Below, one piece after another: positions 44,131 through 54,706 of a stretch of DNA of 64,000 nucleotides. The notes beneath the pieces were generated by a model that was not told where the DNA came from, searched no databases, and worked only from the letters and a program-made list of their open reading frames with translations. Location of the stretch: NCBI RefSeq assembly GCF_001650495.1, contig NZ_LWCS01000018.1, positions 1 to 64,000 of the forward strand. Reading direction: 5' to 3'. Every line of letters starts with the position of its first letter. Position 1 is the first letter of the stretch. The position numbers and the translations under genes were made by a program. Source of the DNA: Mycolicibacterium iranicum (GTDB taxonomy: Bacteria; Actinomycetota; Actinomycetes; Mycobacteriales; Mycobacteriaceae).

Positions 44131-45297
44131 TCAGCCGGCCAGAGGATCGTGCTGGATCCGTTCGGCAGGTGCGCCTTTGGCTATCAGCGCGGATTTGGTC
44201 GCCTGCACCATTTCGGGTCGCCCGCAGAGCAGGATCTGGCGATCGCTCCAGTTGCCGTATCGCGTGACCACCTCGGGAAGCAGCCCGGTTTGGCGCACGT
44301 GGAGACCGCGCGGCGGGGTGTTGTCGGGATAGTCCGCAGCCCACGGGGGGTCGAAGTTCAGCTCCGAGACCGGTGTGACCGACAGCCACGGATTGGTCGA
44401 CGCGATCTCCCACAGGGTGCGCAGGTCATAAAGCTGGCAGGGGTATCTCGCGCCGAAGAAGAGGTGCACCCGCGGGTTCTGGCCGTACCGGCACAGGTCC
44501 ATGATCAGCGCGCGCAGCGGAGCCAGCCCGGTGCTGCCCGCGACCATCAGTACGTCGCCGGCGTCGCGATCGATGTCCATGGCGCCGTGCGCGCTGGACA
44601 CGCGCCACCGGTCACCAGGGCGGGCTTCGTCGACGATCGCGGTGCTGACCATGCCGCCGGCGACGGAACGCACGTGAAACTCGATGTAGCCGTGGGGATC
44701 GGGCGGGATCGCAGGGCTCAGGTAGCGCCACCGGCGCGGCCACTGCGGCACCTGCACGCCGACATACTGGCCGGGAAGGTAGTCCAGCGCGCGGTCCAGC
44801 TTGAGGCGGATCACCGCGATGTCGCGGGTCGGCCGCAGGTATTCCAGCACAGTGCCGTCGCAGAACGCGGGCCCCTTCTCGGCGTCCGCGGCGCCGCTCA
44901 TGACGCCGACGGCGAGGCCGACCGTGTCGTTGACGGCCTCGGACAGCCGCCGGTCCCACGAGTCGGCCAGGGCCTTGCGCAGCGTGGCCAGCAGGGCTTT
45001 CTGCAGCGAGGCGTAGTGCGCGCTGGTGACGCCGTACTTGCGGTGGTCGCGGCCAAGCTGTGCAAGGAAGGCGACGGGCTCTTCGGCGCGATGCGCGATG
45101 AGTTCTTCGCACAGCCAGCACATGGCCTGCGCGAAGATCTGGCGCTGCTTTTCCATGTCGGGGGGAAACAGATCCCGTGCCGAGAGGTCGGTGGCGAACC
45201 AGTGGGTGTAGAAGTCGCCGATCATCGACTCGGACCCGCGATCGAGATCGAATGCATCCCGGAGGATGCGCATCGATTCACGGTCTTCGAGTCCCAC
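44131..45297 (-). CDS. Flavohemoglobin-like globin/oxidoreductase (Rv0385 type)
   Basis: 388 aa from GTG 45297. An N-terminal globin domain (about 1-135) has the proximal-His region in LGRDHRKYGVTSAHY. A ferredoxin-reductase-like FAD/NAD module follows: LPGQYVGVQVP, RYLSPAIPP, VMVAGSTGLAPLRALI-type NAD loop (VLMVAGSTGLAPL) and ILLCGRPEMV. It matches the mycobacterial type II flavohemoglobin-like protein Rv0385, which in M. tuberculosis also lies near clpB. Type II proteins were reported to differ from NO-dioxygenase flavohemoglobins. The upstream extension to 45387 is not supported. Confidence 0.82.
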   Translation of the reverse strand: MGLEDRESMRILRDAFDLDRGSESMIGDFYTHWFATDLSARDLFPPDMEKQRQIFAQAMCWLCEELIAHRAEEPVAFLAQLGRDHRKYGVTSAHYASLQKALLATLRKALADSWDRRLSEAVNDTVGLAVGVMSGAADAEKGPAFCDGTVLEYLRPTRDIAVIRLKLDRALDYLPGQYVGVQVPQWPRRWRYLSPAIPPDPHGYIEFHVRSVAGGMVSTAIVDEARPGDRWRVSSAHGAMDIDRDAGDVLMVAGSTGLAPLRALIMDLCRYGQNPRVHLFFGARYPCQLYDLRTLWEIASTNPWLSVTPVSELNFDPPWAADYPDNTPPRGLHVRQTGLLPEVVTRYGNWSDRQILLCGRPEMVQATKSALIAKGAPAERIQHDPLAG

Positions 45298-45308
45298 GCC
45301 GCACGATC

Positions 45309-46319
45309 CTAAGTCACTGCCACCGACCTGTTCTGCTGGCGAAGGGCGGCGGCGGCGATCATCGCCACGCCGGCCAGCGTCCAGCACGTCAGCACGACGA
45401 CCGCCGCGGAGGCCCCGGCCCCGGCGAAGAAGGCCGTCGACCGCAACAGAGTGGCGGTAGCGCCCTGAGGCAGGAACTGTCCCAGCGCACCCCAGCCGGC
45501 GGGCAGCAATTCCGGCGCACTCGCAAGCCCCGACAGCGGATTGCCGACCAGCAGTGCCAGGGCGGCACCGACCGCGAGCCCGGCGCGGCCGAACAGCGAG
45601 CCGAGACCGAGCACGAACAGCAGGGCAGCCGCTATTCCGAGGGTGAGACCGGCCGAGATGCCCCAGAAGTTGTGCTCTGTCGAGCCGACGACGTACCGGA
45701 GCAGCGCCGCGATGGTGACACCGGCGATCACCGAGAACACGATCGCCGTCGCCAGGCGCGTCCAGATCTCGGTGCGCAGCGCGAGCACCAGTGCGATGGC
45801 GGGCAGGATGCCTGCGAGCGTGATGGGGAGCGCCGACGCGGCCACTCCGGCGCCCCGCGGGTCGCGTGCGGTGGGCGGCGCGAGGTCTTCGGTCCGCAGC
45901 GAAACCCCGGTCTGCTGGCCGAACTGCGCTCCGGTCTGGCTCAGCATCTGCGCCACCATCGGGCTGGCTCCGGTCGCGATGAGTAGCGCAGGCTCCGTCC
46001 CGGGTTGTGCCGGGAGTGCGATGCCTCCGTAGACGTCGCGGTCGCGGATCGCTTCGCGCAGCGCGGTCTCGCTGGGGTAATAGGTCACCGCGAACGCGCC
46101 GGGCGCCTTCTGGTTCAGCATCGCGGCGATCTGTCCTCCGGCGGCCTGCGGACCCGCGGCTCCGATCGGCACGTCATGCGGGCCGGAGCGGGCGGCGGGC
46201 AGGGCGAAGGCGATCGCGACGAGTGCCAGCAGCGTCGTGACGGCCACGACGATGCCGGCGGCTCGGACGGAGACGGGAGGTTCCTGTGTGGCGGCGTGAT
46301 GGGTACTGGTCGACGTCAT
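45309..46319 (-). CDS. ABC-2-type membrane protein under a TetR regulator
   Basis: 336 aa from ATG 46319, with AGAGGTG upstream. One N-terminal helix (AAGIVVAVTTLLALVAIAFALPAA), an extracytoplasmic domain of about 130 residues, then five helices (LPITLAGILPAIALVLAL, IVFSVIAGVTIAALL, FWGISAGLTLGIAAALLFVLGLGSLFG and others). This is the layout of YhgE/DUF3533-like ABC-2 permeases. No ATPase gene is adjacent. Divergent from a tetR gene, with a palindrome between. Likely efflux or envelope export. Confidence 0.65.
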   Translation of the reverse strand: MTSTSTHHAATQEPPVSVRAAGIVVAVTTLLALVAIAFALPAARSGPHDVPIGAAGPQAAGGQIAAMLNQKAPGAFAVTYYPSETALREAIRDRDVYGGIALPAQPGTEPALLIATGASPMVAQMLSQTGAQFGQQTGVSLRTEDLAPPTARDPRGAGVAASALPITLAGILPAIALVLALRTEIWTRLATAIVFSVIAGVTIAALLRYVVGSTEHNFWGISAGLTLGIAAALLFVLGLGSLFGRAGLAVGAALALLVGNPLSGLASAPELLPAGWGALGQFLPQGATATLLRSTAFFAGAGASAAVVVLTCWTLAGVAMIAAAALRQQNRSVAVT

Positions 46320-46382
46320 GACACCTCTTTTCATTAAGTGTTAAATTAATGCGTGAACTCAGCGTAAGGCGCATCCGCCCCG

Positions 46383-46402
46383 ATTTCAACAGTCATTGAA
46401 AT
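46383..46402. promoter_or_regulatory. Palindromic TetR operator between divergent permease and tetR genes
   Basis: ATTTCAACAGTCATTGAAAT has perfect 7-base arms (ATTTCAA/TTGAAAT) around a 6-base spacer, 14 bases before the tetR GTG. AT-rich TTAA words lie closer to the permease start. Confidence 0.68.
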
Positions 46403-46415
46403 GTAGTCTCGGGGG

Positions 46416-47042
46416 GTGCCGCGAGCAGCTGAGACAACCCGGCGGCGCGGGCGGCGACAAGGTGAGCCGGTGTCGAGGGACGCAGTGCTGTCCGCGGCGA
46501 AAGCCCGCTTCGCCAGGGACGGTTACGAGAGGACGACGCTGCGTTCGATCGCCGACGACGCACAGGTGGACGCCTCGATGGTGTTGTACCTGTTCGGCTC
46601 CAAGGAGCAGTTGTTCCGTGAGTCGCTGCGGTTGATCCTGGACCCCGACGTCCTCGTGGCCGCCCTCACGGCGGACGAGGCAGACATCGGCACTCGGATG
46701 GTCCGGGCGTACCTGAAAGTGTGGGAGGCCTCCGACAGCTCCGGAAGTATGCGCGCCATGCTGGCGTCGGCGACCTCGAACTCCGACGCCCATGAAGCGT
46801 TTCGCGAATTCATGCAGAACTATGTGCTGAGCGCGGTCTCGGGTGCCCTCGGCGGCGGCGAGCAGGCCAGGCTGCGTGCCATGCTGGCGGCGAGCAGCCT
46901 GGTAGGCACTGCGATGCTGCGCTACGTGATGGAGGTGCCGCCGCTGTCGGAACTGGACTCCGAGGACGTGGTCAGGCTGGTGGCGCCGACCGTGACGCGC
47001 TACCTCACCGGCGACGCCGACGAACTCGGGTTACCCGGCTAG
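46416..47042 (+). CDS. TetR-family repressor
   Basis: 208 aa from GTG 46416 with GGGGG just before. The HTH is VLSAAKARFARDGYERTTLRSI then DDAQVDASMVLYLFGSKEQLFRESL. The C-terminal domain contains TSNSDAHEAFREFM, common in the MSMEG/AmtR-like TetR_C group. It probably represses itself and the divergent ABC-2-type permease through the palindrome at 46383-46402. Its 3' end overlaps the convergent GAP-family gene by 12 bases. Confidence 0.85.
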   Translation: MPRAAETTRRRGRRQGEPVSRDAVLSAAKARFARDGYERTTLRSIADDAQVDASMVLYLFGSKEQLFRESLRLILDPDVLVAALTADEADIGTRMVRAYLKVWEASDSSGSMRAMLASATSNSDAHEAFREFMQNYVLSAVSGALGGGEQARLRAMLAASSLVGTAMLRYVMEVPPLSELDSEDVVRLVAPTVTRYLTGDADELGLPG

Positions 47043-47708
47043 CGCGTGAATGCCCTTGTACAGCACCAGAAGTCCGATCACAACCAGGATCACCGCGACC
47101 AGCACCGCATGCTGACGCTCCATCCAGGACCGCACACCGTTCAGTGTCGGTTCCAGGCGTCTGCCCATCAGGACGTACGCGAGGATCGGCACGGCGACCG
47201 TAGACGCCGCGAACGCCGTGAACCAGAGATCTGCCGCCCACACAGCGGGGGCGTTCAATCCTGCGGAACCGATCGCCAAACCCGCTGCGGCGCAGATGAA
47301 AAGCACCTTCGGGTTGACCACCGTCAGAGCCGCGCCGGTGACGGCGGCCTTGGCGGGTGTCAGGGAACTCATGCGGGTAATCCATGCGGGCATGTGCTCG
47401 GAGGTCTTGCGCTTGGCAAACCGGTATGCGCCGAACACGATCAGCGCCGAGCCCACCACGATGCGTAGCCACGACGCCCAGCTCGGTGGCTTGTTGCTGA
47501 TGCCGCCGACCAGATCGGAAAGTTCGAGGAAGATCCCGGTCAGCACGGCCAGCCCGAGCAGCCAACCGGCCAGGAACGCAAGCCCCGTCGGTTTCGGTCG
47601 CGGTGTACCGAGGACCAGCACCGCCGGAATGATCGAGAACGGAGACAGGGCGATGACAAGGGCGAGCGGGATGAGCTCGGTCAGAACCGACCCCCAGATA
47701 CCTGGCAC
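47031..47708 (-). CDS. GAP-family (Sap/LysE-like) exporter
   Basis: 225 aa with six hydrophobic helices. LALVIALSPFSIIPAVLVLGTPRPKPTGLAFLAGW is the GAP-family signature, and ALTVVNPKVLFICAAAGLAIG repeats the Pro-containing pattern of helix 1 in the second half. Relatives were linked to glycopeptidolipid surface transport in M. smegmatis and to LysE-type efflux. GTG 47708 lies exactly six bases after TAGGTT, fitting a leaderless mRNA. Confidence 0.8.
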   Translation of the reverse strand: MPGIWGSVLTELIPLALVIALSPFSIIPAVLVLGTPRPKPTGLAFLAGWLLGLAVLTGIFLELSDLVGGISNKPPSWASWLRIVVGSALIVFGAYRFAKRKTSEHMPAWITRMSSLTPAKAAVTGAALTVVNPKVLFICAAAGLAIGSAGLNAPAVWAADLWFTAFAASTVAVPILAYVLMGRRLEPTLNGVRSWMERQHAVLVAVILVVIGLLVLYKGIHALAG

Positions 47709-47714
47709 CGGAAG

Positions 47715-47720
47715 AACCTA
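47715..47720 (-). promoter_or_regulatory. Predicted -10 element TAGGTT for a leaderless transcript
   Basis: On the minus strand TAGGTT, six bases, then GTG 47708 of the GAP-family gene. Confidence 0.48.
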
Positions 47721-47762
47721 GCAAGGCAACGTTACGGGTGCTGTCCGATTGGCGCGGCGTCG

Positions 47763-47768
47763 TATCGT
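47763..47768 (+). promoter_or_regulatory. Predicted -10 element TATCGT for a leaderless transcript
   Basis: TATCGT followed by CGCCGC and ATG 47775. Divergent from the neighbouring TAGGTT element 43 bases away. Confidence 0.48.
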
Positions 47769-47774
47769 CGCCGC

Positions 47775-48725
47775 ATGAACCAGGTCACGGCCGTGACGGT
47801 GTTCCACCGCTCCGCCGACGGAAGCGGCTTCGCCGCGTGGGCACGGCAACTGCTCGACTCGGCCCGGGTGGTGGACGGGCATCTGTCCGGCCAGGTGTCG
47901 ACGGTCGACGATCCGCGGCTCGATCACGCTGTCGCCGTGACGTTTTCCGAGGCGGCGGCGATGCACGCGTGGCTCGACGGCCCGCAGCGGGCTGAGGTGC
48001 TGGCCGCCGGGCAGGAGCGGGGGTTCTGGCGCAGCTCCGGCGACATCGTCATCTCCGCCGACGGTCCGGCATCTCCGGGCGTGGGCGTGTTCCGCCATAC
48101 CGTGGCCGCCGGAAAGGAGCCGCAATTCCTGGCCACGCAGGCGCGGTTGTCGGCGGCGGCCGTCAGTCTTGCCGGGCACGAAGGCACCGCGCTGTTGCCG
48201 GCGGACGCGCCCGGCGAATGGATTTCGATGGTCCGCTACCGGACCGGACCGCAGCTGTCGGAGTGGATGCGCTCGACTGAACGCGCGGAGGCGTTGCAGG
48301 GGCTGCGGTCGACGCTCAGCCGTGACTTCTCCGTGGTGTCGAACACCACGCCGTTCGCCACGACGGTGCGCGTGGAGAACGGTCAGGCGCTCATGACGCC
48401 GAACTGGAAGTCGGCGATGCTGGTGCTTCTCGTGCTCTACCCCACGGTCATGCTGCTGTCGCGATTCCTCGGTCCAGCGCTCAACGACCTGGGAGCGCAG
48501 CCGTGGCTGTCCCTGTGGGTCAGTCAGATCGTCAGCGTCATCGCGATGCAGTGGTGGCTCATGCCCGTCGCGTCCAAGCCGTTCCGGCGCTGGCTCGATC
48601 CTGTCGACGGGGCGGGCGCTCGCATCACCGCTGTCGGGGCCGTCGTCATCGTCGCCGTGTACGCGGTGACCCTCACCTTGTTCGCCTCCGTACACGAGCT
48701 CCAGTTCTGGGACTACATGGACTGA
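47775..48725 (+). CDS. Duplicated ABM-like domain protein with C-terminal membrane helices
   Basis: 316 aa. Two repeats of an antibiotic-biosynthesis-monooxygenase-like dimeric barrel (residues about 5-90 and 100-190: VTVFHRSADGSGFAAWARQLLD; GVFRHTVAAGKEPQFLATQARL) are followed by three membrane helices (MLVLLVLYPTVMLLSRFLG, IVSVIAMQWWLMP, AVGAVVIVAVYAVTLTLFASV). The family occurs in actinobacteria as membrane-anchored ABM proteins. No catalytic role is established. Confidence 0.72.
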   Translation: MNQVTAVTVFHRSADGSGFAAWARQLLDSARVVDGHLSGQVSTVDDPRLDHAVAVTFSEAAAMHAWLDGPQRAEVLAAGQERGFWRSSGDIVISADGPASPGVGVFRHTVAAGKEPQFLATQARLSAAAVSLAGHEGTALLPADAPGEWISMVRYRTGPQLSEWMRSTERAEALQGLRSTLSRDFSVVSNTTPFATTVRVENGQALMTPNWKSAMLVLLVLYPTVMLLSRFLGPALNDLGAQPWLSLWVSQIVSVIAMQWWLMPVASKPFRRWLDPVDGAGARITAVGAVVIVAVYAVTLTLFASVHELQFWDYMD

Positions 48726-48790
48726 GCGATGAGTTCCGACGGGCGTCCGGGTCGGCATTCACAGATGCCCAACAGGAAAAGGAGACGTGC

Positions 48791-49144
48791 ATGTCGATCG
48801 CGCATGTGCTCGCCGTCGTCCACGTATCGGACGTCGAAGTCGGCAAGCGCTGGTATGCCCAGCTGTTCGGTAGACCGGAGGACAACAACCCGATGCCCTC
48901 GCTCGTCGAGTGGCAGCTACTGCCCGGCGCCTGGGTGCAGGTATTCCACGACCCGGACAGGGCGGGAACCGATGAAGTGAATTTCGCCGTCGACGATCTG
49001 GAGGGCCACATCGAGGAACTCGTCAGTCGCGGCCTCGAACCCGGCGGCATCGTCGACGCGAGCAAGGGCGTGCGGCTGTCGCGGTTCAGCGATCCCGACG
49101 GAAATGTCGTCAGCCTGATCGGCGGATTTCGCGTCGAGTACTGA
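48791..49144 (+). CDS. VOC-family (glyoxalase/bleomycin-resistance-like) protein
   Basis: 117 aa from ATG 48791 with GGAGA upstream. Paired beta-alpha-beta-beta-beta units: IAHVLAVVHVSDVEVGKRWYAQLFG and EVNFAVDDLEGHIEELVSRG, ending SRFSDPDGNVVSLIGGF. The first metal His typical of glyoxalases is not at the usual place, so it may bind rather than convert its ligand. Confidence 0.8.
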   Translation: MSIAHVLAVVHVSDVEVGKRWYAQLFGRPEDNNPMPSLVEWQLLPGAWVQVFHDPDRAGTDEVNFAVDDLEGHIEELVSRGLEPGGIVDASKGVRLSRFSDPDGNVVSLIGGFRVEY

Positions 49145-49207
49145 TCCGTGGCCTGGCGTTAGCCAGTCGCTCACGGTCGCGACATCTGTCGACGTCACAG
49201 TGAACAC

Positions 49208-49663
49208 GTGCCCGTCCTCGCGCCTGAACGGTTTCACCGCTGGTGCGAACGAATCGTGGATCTCCTGCCGTTCGGGCTGGCGAACATCGTCCCGCCGACG
49301 CTGCTGGGCTTCTGCCTCATCAACAGCTTCACGTTCGGCGTCGATCTCGTCCTGCTGACCGGGCTGCGGGGCGGCATCGGTGCGCCGTACCCCGTCGCGG
49401 TGACCGTGGCCTACGCGTGCGCGTTCGGGTTGAGCTACGCACTCAACCGGTATTTCAACTTCCGCTCGCACGCGCCCGTGGGCCCGCAGCTCACCATCTA
49501 CATCGTCGTGGTCGTCATCAACTACCTCGCATTCATCCTTGCGCTGTCGACCCTGCTGACCGATCTGGGGATCGACTACCGGATCTCGCGGTTGATGGCC
49601 GGCGGCTGCGAGGCCGTCTACATGTACTGCGCATTGCGCTGGGTGGTGTTCCGCAACAGCTAG
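49208..49663 (+). CDS. GtrA-family membrane protein
   Basis: 151 aa with four helices. LLGFCLINSFTFGVDLVLL, PVAVTVAYACAFGLSYALNRYFNFRSH (the conserved NRxxxF of GtrA/DPMS_C proteins), LTIYIVVVVINYLAFILALSTLL and a final YMYCALRWVVF. GtrA proteins are linked to polyprenyl-linked sugar transfer across the membrane. Its last 4 bases overlap the convergent CYTH gene. Confidence 0.83.
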   Translation: MPVLAPERFHRWCERIVDLLPFGLANIVPPTLLGFCLINSFTFGVDLVLLTGLRGGIGAPYPVAVTVAYACAFGLSYALNRYFNFRSHAPVGPQLTIYIVVVVINYLAFILALSTLLTDLGIDYRISRLMAGGCEAVYMYCALRWVVFRNS

Positions 49664-50277
49664 CTGCCGTCGAACTGGTTCTGCCCCAGGCTGTTCACGA
49701 ATCTCGGGCCGAGCACGTGGAGTTCGCGCAGATACTCTTGCGCCCACGTTCCGAACGGACGGTGGGCCAGGTAATCGTTGCGGAAGCGGTCATCGTCGGA
49801 CACCTCGGTGGTGCAGAACGACGGGATGGCCAGATCGATCACCGGTCCGTCGCGTTCCACCTCGGCGAGCAACAGCGGTGCGTCGCCACCGAGGAATCGG
49901 TCGATGACCCAGCCGTCCTCGCCCAGCCATACCGAGGAGCGGACCTTGACGATGACGTGTGCGGCACGCGACACGATCTGACCGGCCACCAGAGGATCGA
50001 GTTCGCGTTCGGCCTCATAGCGCGTGCCGCCCGCCGCCGGCCCCTTGGCGGTCATCGTGCCCATCGCTTCGTCACCGAGTGCCGTCACGAGCTCGGGTGG
50101 TGCGGCGTCCAGCTCCGCAGGTGCCGGCCCTTGGAGCCGCACGCGCACCGCGTAGCCGTCTGCGGCGAACAGGTAGGCCTGCGCGATCAGCAGGGGAGTC
50201 GGATCTGACGCCGCGACGGCAGGCATCTCGCGGACGAAGAACTTCCGCTCGAACTCGAAGTCGCCTGCGTCGGACAT
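49660..50277 (-). CDS. CYTH-domain protein
   Basis: 205 aa from ATG 50277 (MSDAGDFEFERKFFVREMPAV). The ExExK-type entry EFERKFF, RVRLQGP, MTAKGPA, ERELDPLVAGQI and WVIDRFLGGDAPLLLAEVE are the alternating charged strands of the CYTH tunnel fold (triphosphate-binding; thiamine triphosphatase or adenylate-cyclase relatives). Tripolyphosphatase activity is typical of bacterial members. TACGGT sits exactly six bases before the ATG. Confidence 0.83.
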   Translation of the reverse strand: MSDAGDFEFERKFFVREMPAVAASDPTPLLIAQAYLFAADGYAVRVRLQGPAPAELDAAPPELVTALGDEAMGTMTAKGPAAGGTRYEAERELDPLVAGQIVSRAAHVIVKVRSSVWLGEDGWVIDRFLGGDAPLLLAEVERDGPVIDLAIPSFCTTEVSDDDRFRNDYLAHRPFGTWAQEYLRELHVLGPRFVNSLGQNQFDGS

Positions 50278-50283
50278 GTGCCG

Positions 50284-50289
50284 ACCGTA
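50284..50289 (-). promoter_or_regulatory. Predicted -10 element TACGGT for a leaderless transcript
   Basis: Minus-strand TACGGT, CGGCAC, then ATG 50277 of the CYTH gene; this supports the short start over one at 50442. Confidence 0.5.
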
Positions 50290-50332
50290 ACGCCGATCAC
50301 CGAAGCCTCCGAGCACGCGGCGTCCGTGTCTG

Positions 50333-50379
50333 TTGACGATTGTGGGAAAAAGCCTAGAGTTGAGCGGAACAGACTCAAC
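50333..50379 (+). promoter_or_regulatory. clpB promoter with overlapping HAIR operator
   Basis: TTGACG (50333-50338), 16 bases, then TAGAGT (50355-50360) form a housekeeping-type promoter. GTTGAGC-N7-ACTCAAC (50359-50379) is a symmetric HAIR-like element overlapping the -10 and start region. HspR bound there would block RNA polymerase. Confidence 0.78.
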
Positions 50380-50456
50380 CTTGACGGCGTTGTGCAACAG
50401 GACAAGCATTCCAAGGGCGCCTCGCGCGGCCCTTACGTACATGAAAGGGAGGTGTC

Positions 50457-53003
<2,547 letters not shown>

Positions 53004-53054
53004 GCGCTTGCGCGAAGACCCGACAGTTGGGCTGAGCTCTCACCGCCACCGAAA

Positions 53055-53094
53055 ACACACTCGCGTGATCTCCAGGGAGGTCACGCGAGTGTGT
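53055..53094. terminator. Bidirectional stem-loop terminator after clpB
   Basis: ACACACTCGCGTGA (53055-53068) pairs perfectly with TCACGCGAGTGTGT (53081-53094), and the inner bases pair further. Convergent clpB and SDR genes end on either side. Confidence 0.82.
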
Positions 53095-53104
53095 GTCTGC
53101 ACGC

Positions 53105-53779
53105 TCAGGAAAAGGCGGTGCTCGCGAGCTCGGTCTCGTCGCTGAGCAATGCGGCGATGATCCGCTCGGCGACCGCGTCGGGGTCCAGGCCCGTCGGCAG
53201 TTTGGGCGCCTCGCCGGCGATGGCGCGGCCGGCCAGCCCGGTCTCGGTATGCGGCGGTCGGACGTCGACGATGCGGATCTTGCGTCTGCGCGCTTCCGTG
53301 CGGGCCGCGGCGAACAGCGCCGCAGTGGCAGCCTTGACCGCGGAGTAGACCGCCATGTTCGGCAGCGGCTTCTCGGCAACGACGGCGCTGATCCCCAGGA
53401 TGACACCACCGGCGTCGAGCACAGGTAGCGCCGCGCGCATCACGCGCAGCGGTGCCAGGAAGTCGATCAGGACGAGGTCGTCGACGGTGTCGTCGTCGAT
53501 CTCGGCCAACGGGCCGAACGCCACGACACCTGCGGCGATGACGACGCCGTCGAGACGGCCGTGCCGGTCGACGGCGGCAGCCACCACGGCGCGAGCGGCG
53601 TCGGGTTCGCGCAGGTCGGCGGGCACCACGTGCGCGCCATCCACGGCAGCCAGCGCCTCGGCGGACCTACCGGTCACGGTCAGTGCCGCACCCCGTTCCC
53701 GCAGGCCGCGGGCGATGCGGGAGCCGAGTGCTCCGCTGGCGCCGACGACAAGGTAGGACTTTCCCGAGAGATCGCTCAC
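53105..53779 (-). CDS. Short-chain dehydrogenase/reductase
   Basis: 224 aa SDR. The nucleotide motif is VVGASGALGSRIARGL (GxSGxLG), NxAG is degenerated to VIAAGV, and the active site S..YSAVK is seen as GISAVVAEKPLPNMAVYSAVKAA. The chain is shorter than usual. NAD(P) dependence is likely; substrate unknown. GTG start. Convergent with clpB. Confidence 0.82.
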   Translation of the reverse strand: MSDLSGKSYLVVGASGALGSRIARGLRERGAALTVTGRSAEALAAVDGAHVVPADLREPDAARAVVAAAVDRHGRLDGVVIAAGVVAFGPLAEIDDDTVDDLVLIDFLAPLRVMRAALPVLDAGGVILGISAVVAEKPLPNMAVYSAVKAATAALFAAARTEARRRKIRIVDVRPPHTETGLAGRAIAGEAPKLPTGLDPDAVAERIIAALLSDETELASTAFS

Positions 53780-53888
53780 CGGGCCAGTATGCGTTCGGCG
53801 CGCCTCCGCGACGGTCGGTCAGCCTGAGACGAGGTTGTGACAAATTCGGATTCGGAGAGCGCACCCAAGAGCGGATACTCTTTAGGCA

Positions 53889-54692
53889 ATGGTCCCGCTC
53901 TGGTTCACCCTGTCCGCACTCTGTTTCGTGGGTGCGGCCGTCTTGCTGTACGTCGACCTCGACCGTCGGCGCGGACTGGGCCGACGGCGCAAGTCCTGGG
54001 CCAAGTCGCACGGCTTCGACTACGAGCAGGAGTCCGGCGACATCCTCAAGCGTTGGAAGCGCGGCGTGATGTCCACCGTCGGCGATGTCACCGCCCGCAA
54101 CGTGGTCCTCGGGCAGATCCGCGGCGAGGCAGTCTTCATCTTCGATCTCGAAGACGTCGCCACCGTGATCGCGCTGCACCGCAAGGTCGGCACCAACGTC
54201 ACCGTCGACATGCGTCTCAAAGGCATCAAGGAACCTCGCGAGAGCGACATCTGGCTGCTGGGGGCGATCGGCCCGCGAATGGTCTACTCGACCAACCTCG
54301 ACGCCGCCCGCCGCGCCTGCGACCGCAGGATGGTGACGTTCGCCCACACCGCGCCGGACTGCGCCGAGATCATGTGGAACGAAGGCAACTGGACGCTGAT
54401 CAGCATGCCGGTGACCAGCACCCGCGCCCAATGGGACGAGGGGCTGCGCACGGTACGCCAGTTCAACGACCTGCTGCGTGTGCTACCGCCGATGCCGACC
54501 GCGTCCACCGGACAGCCCGTCGCGCGTCGCAGCGGCTCGCCCAGCCGACCGATCACCCCCGCGCCCGCGGGGCGCGAGCTGCCCCCGGGCTACGCGGGTC
54601 AGCCCCGACCTGATCCGCTGCGGCGTCCCGCGCCGCCGGCTCAGCAGCCCGCAGAGCACAACGGGCGGCAGTCGCCCAACTATCAGCGATAA
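53889..54692 (+). CDS. ttfA: TtfA, trehalose monomycolate transport factor
   Basis: 267 aa. An N-terminal membrane helix (LWFTLSALCFVGAAVLLYVDL) is followed by a basic stretch, a conserved globular domain (SWAKSHGFDYEQES, KRWKRGVMSTVGDVTARNVVLG, VVDMRLK-like TVDMRLKGIKEPRES) and a disordered Pro-rich C terminus. It matches the Rv0383c/MSMEG_0736 family, reported as an essential accessory protein of MmpL3. Same clpB neighbourhood as in M. tuberculosis. TACTCT lies 7 bases before the ATG. Confidence 0.82.
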   Translation: MVPLWFTLSALCFVGAAVLLYVDLDRRRGLGRRRKSWAKSHGFDYEQESGDILKRWKRGVMSTVGDVTARNVVLGQIRGEAVFIFDLEDVATVIALHRKVGTNVTVDMRLKGIKEPRESDIWLLGAIGPRMVYSTNLDAARRACDRRMVTFAHTAPDCAEIMWNEGNWTLISMPVTSTRAQWDEGLRTVRQFNDLLRVLPPMPTASTGQPVARRSGSPSRPITPAPAGRELPPGYAGQPRPDPLRRPAPPAQQPAEHNGRQSPNYQR

Positions 54693-54706
54693 GTATTCTC
54701 TGGGGC

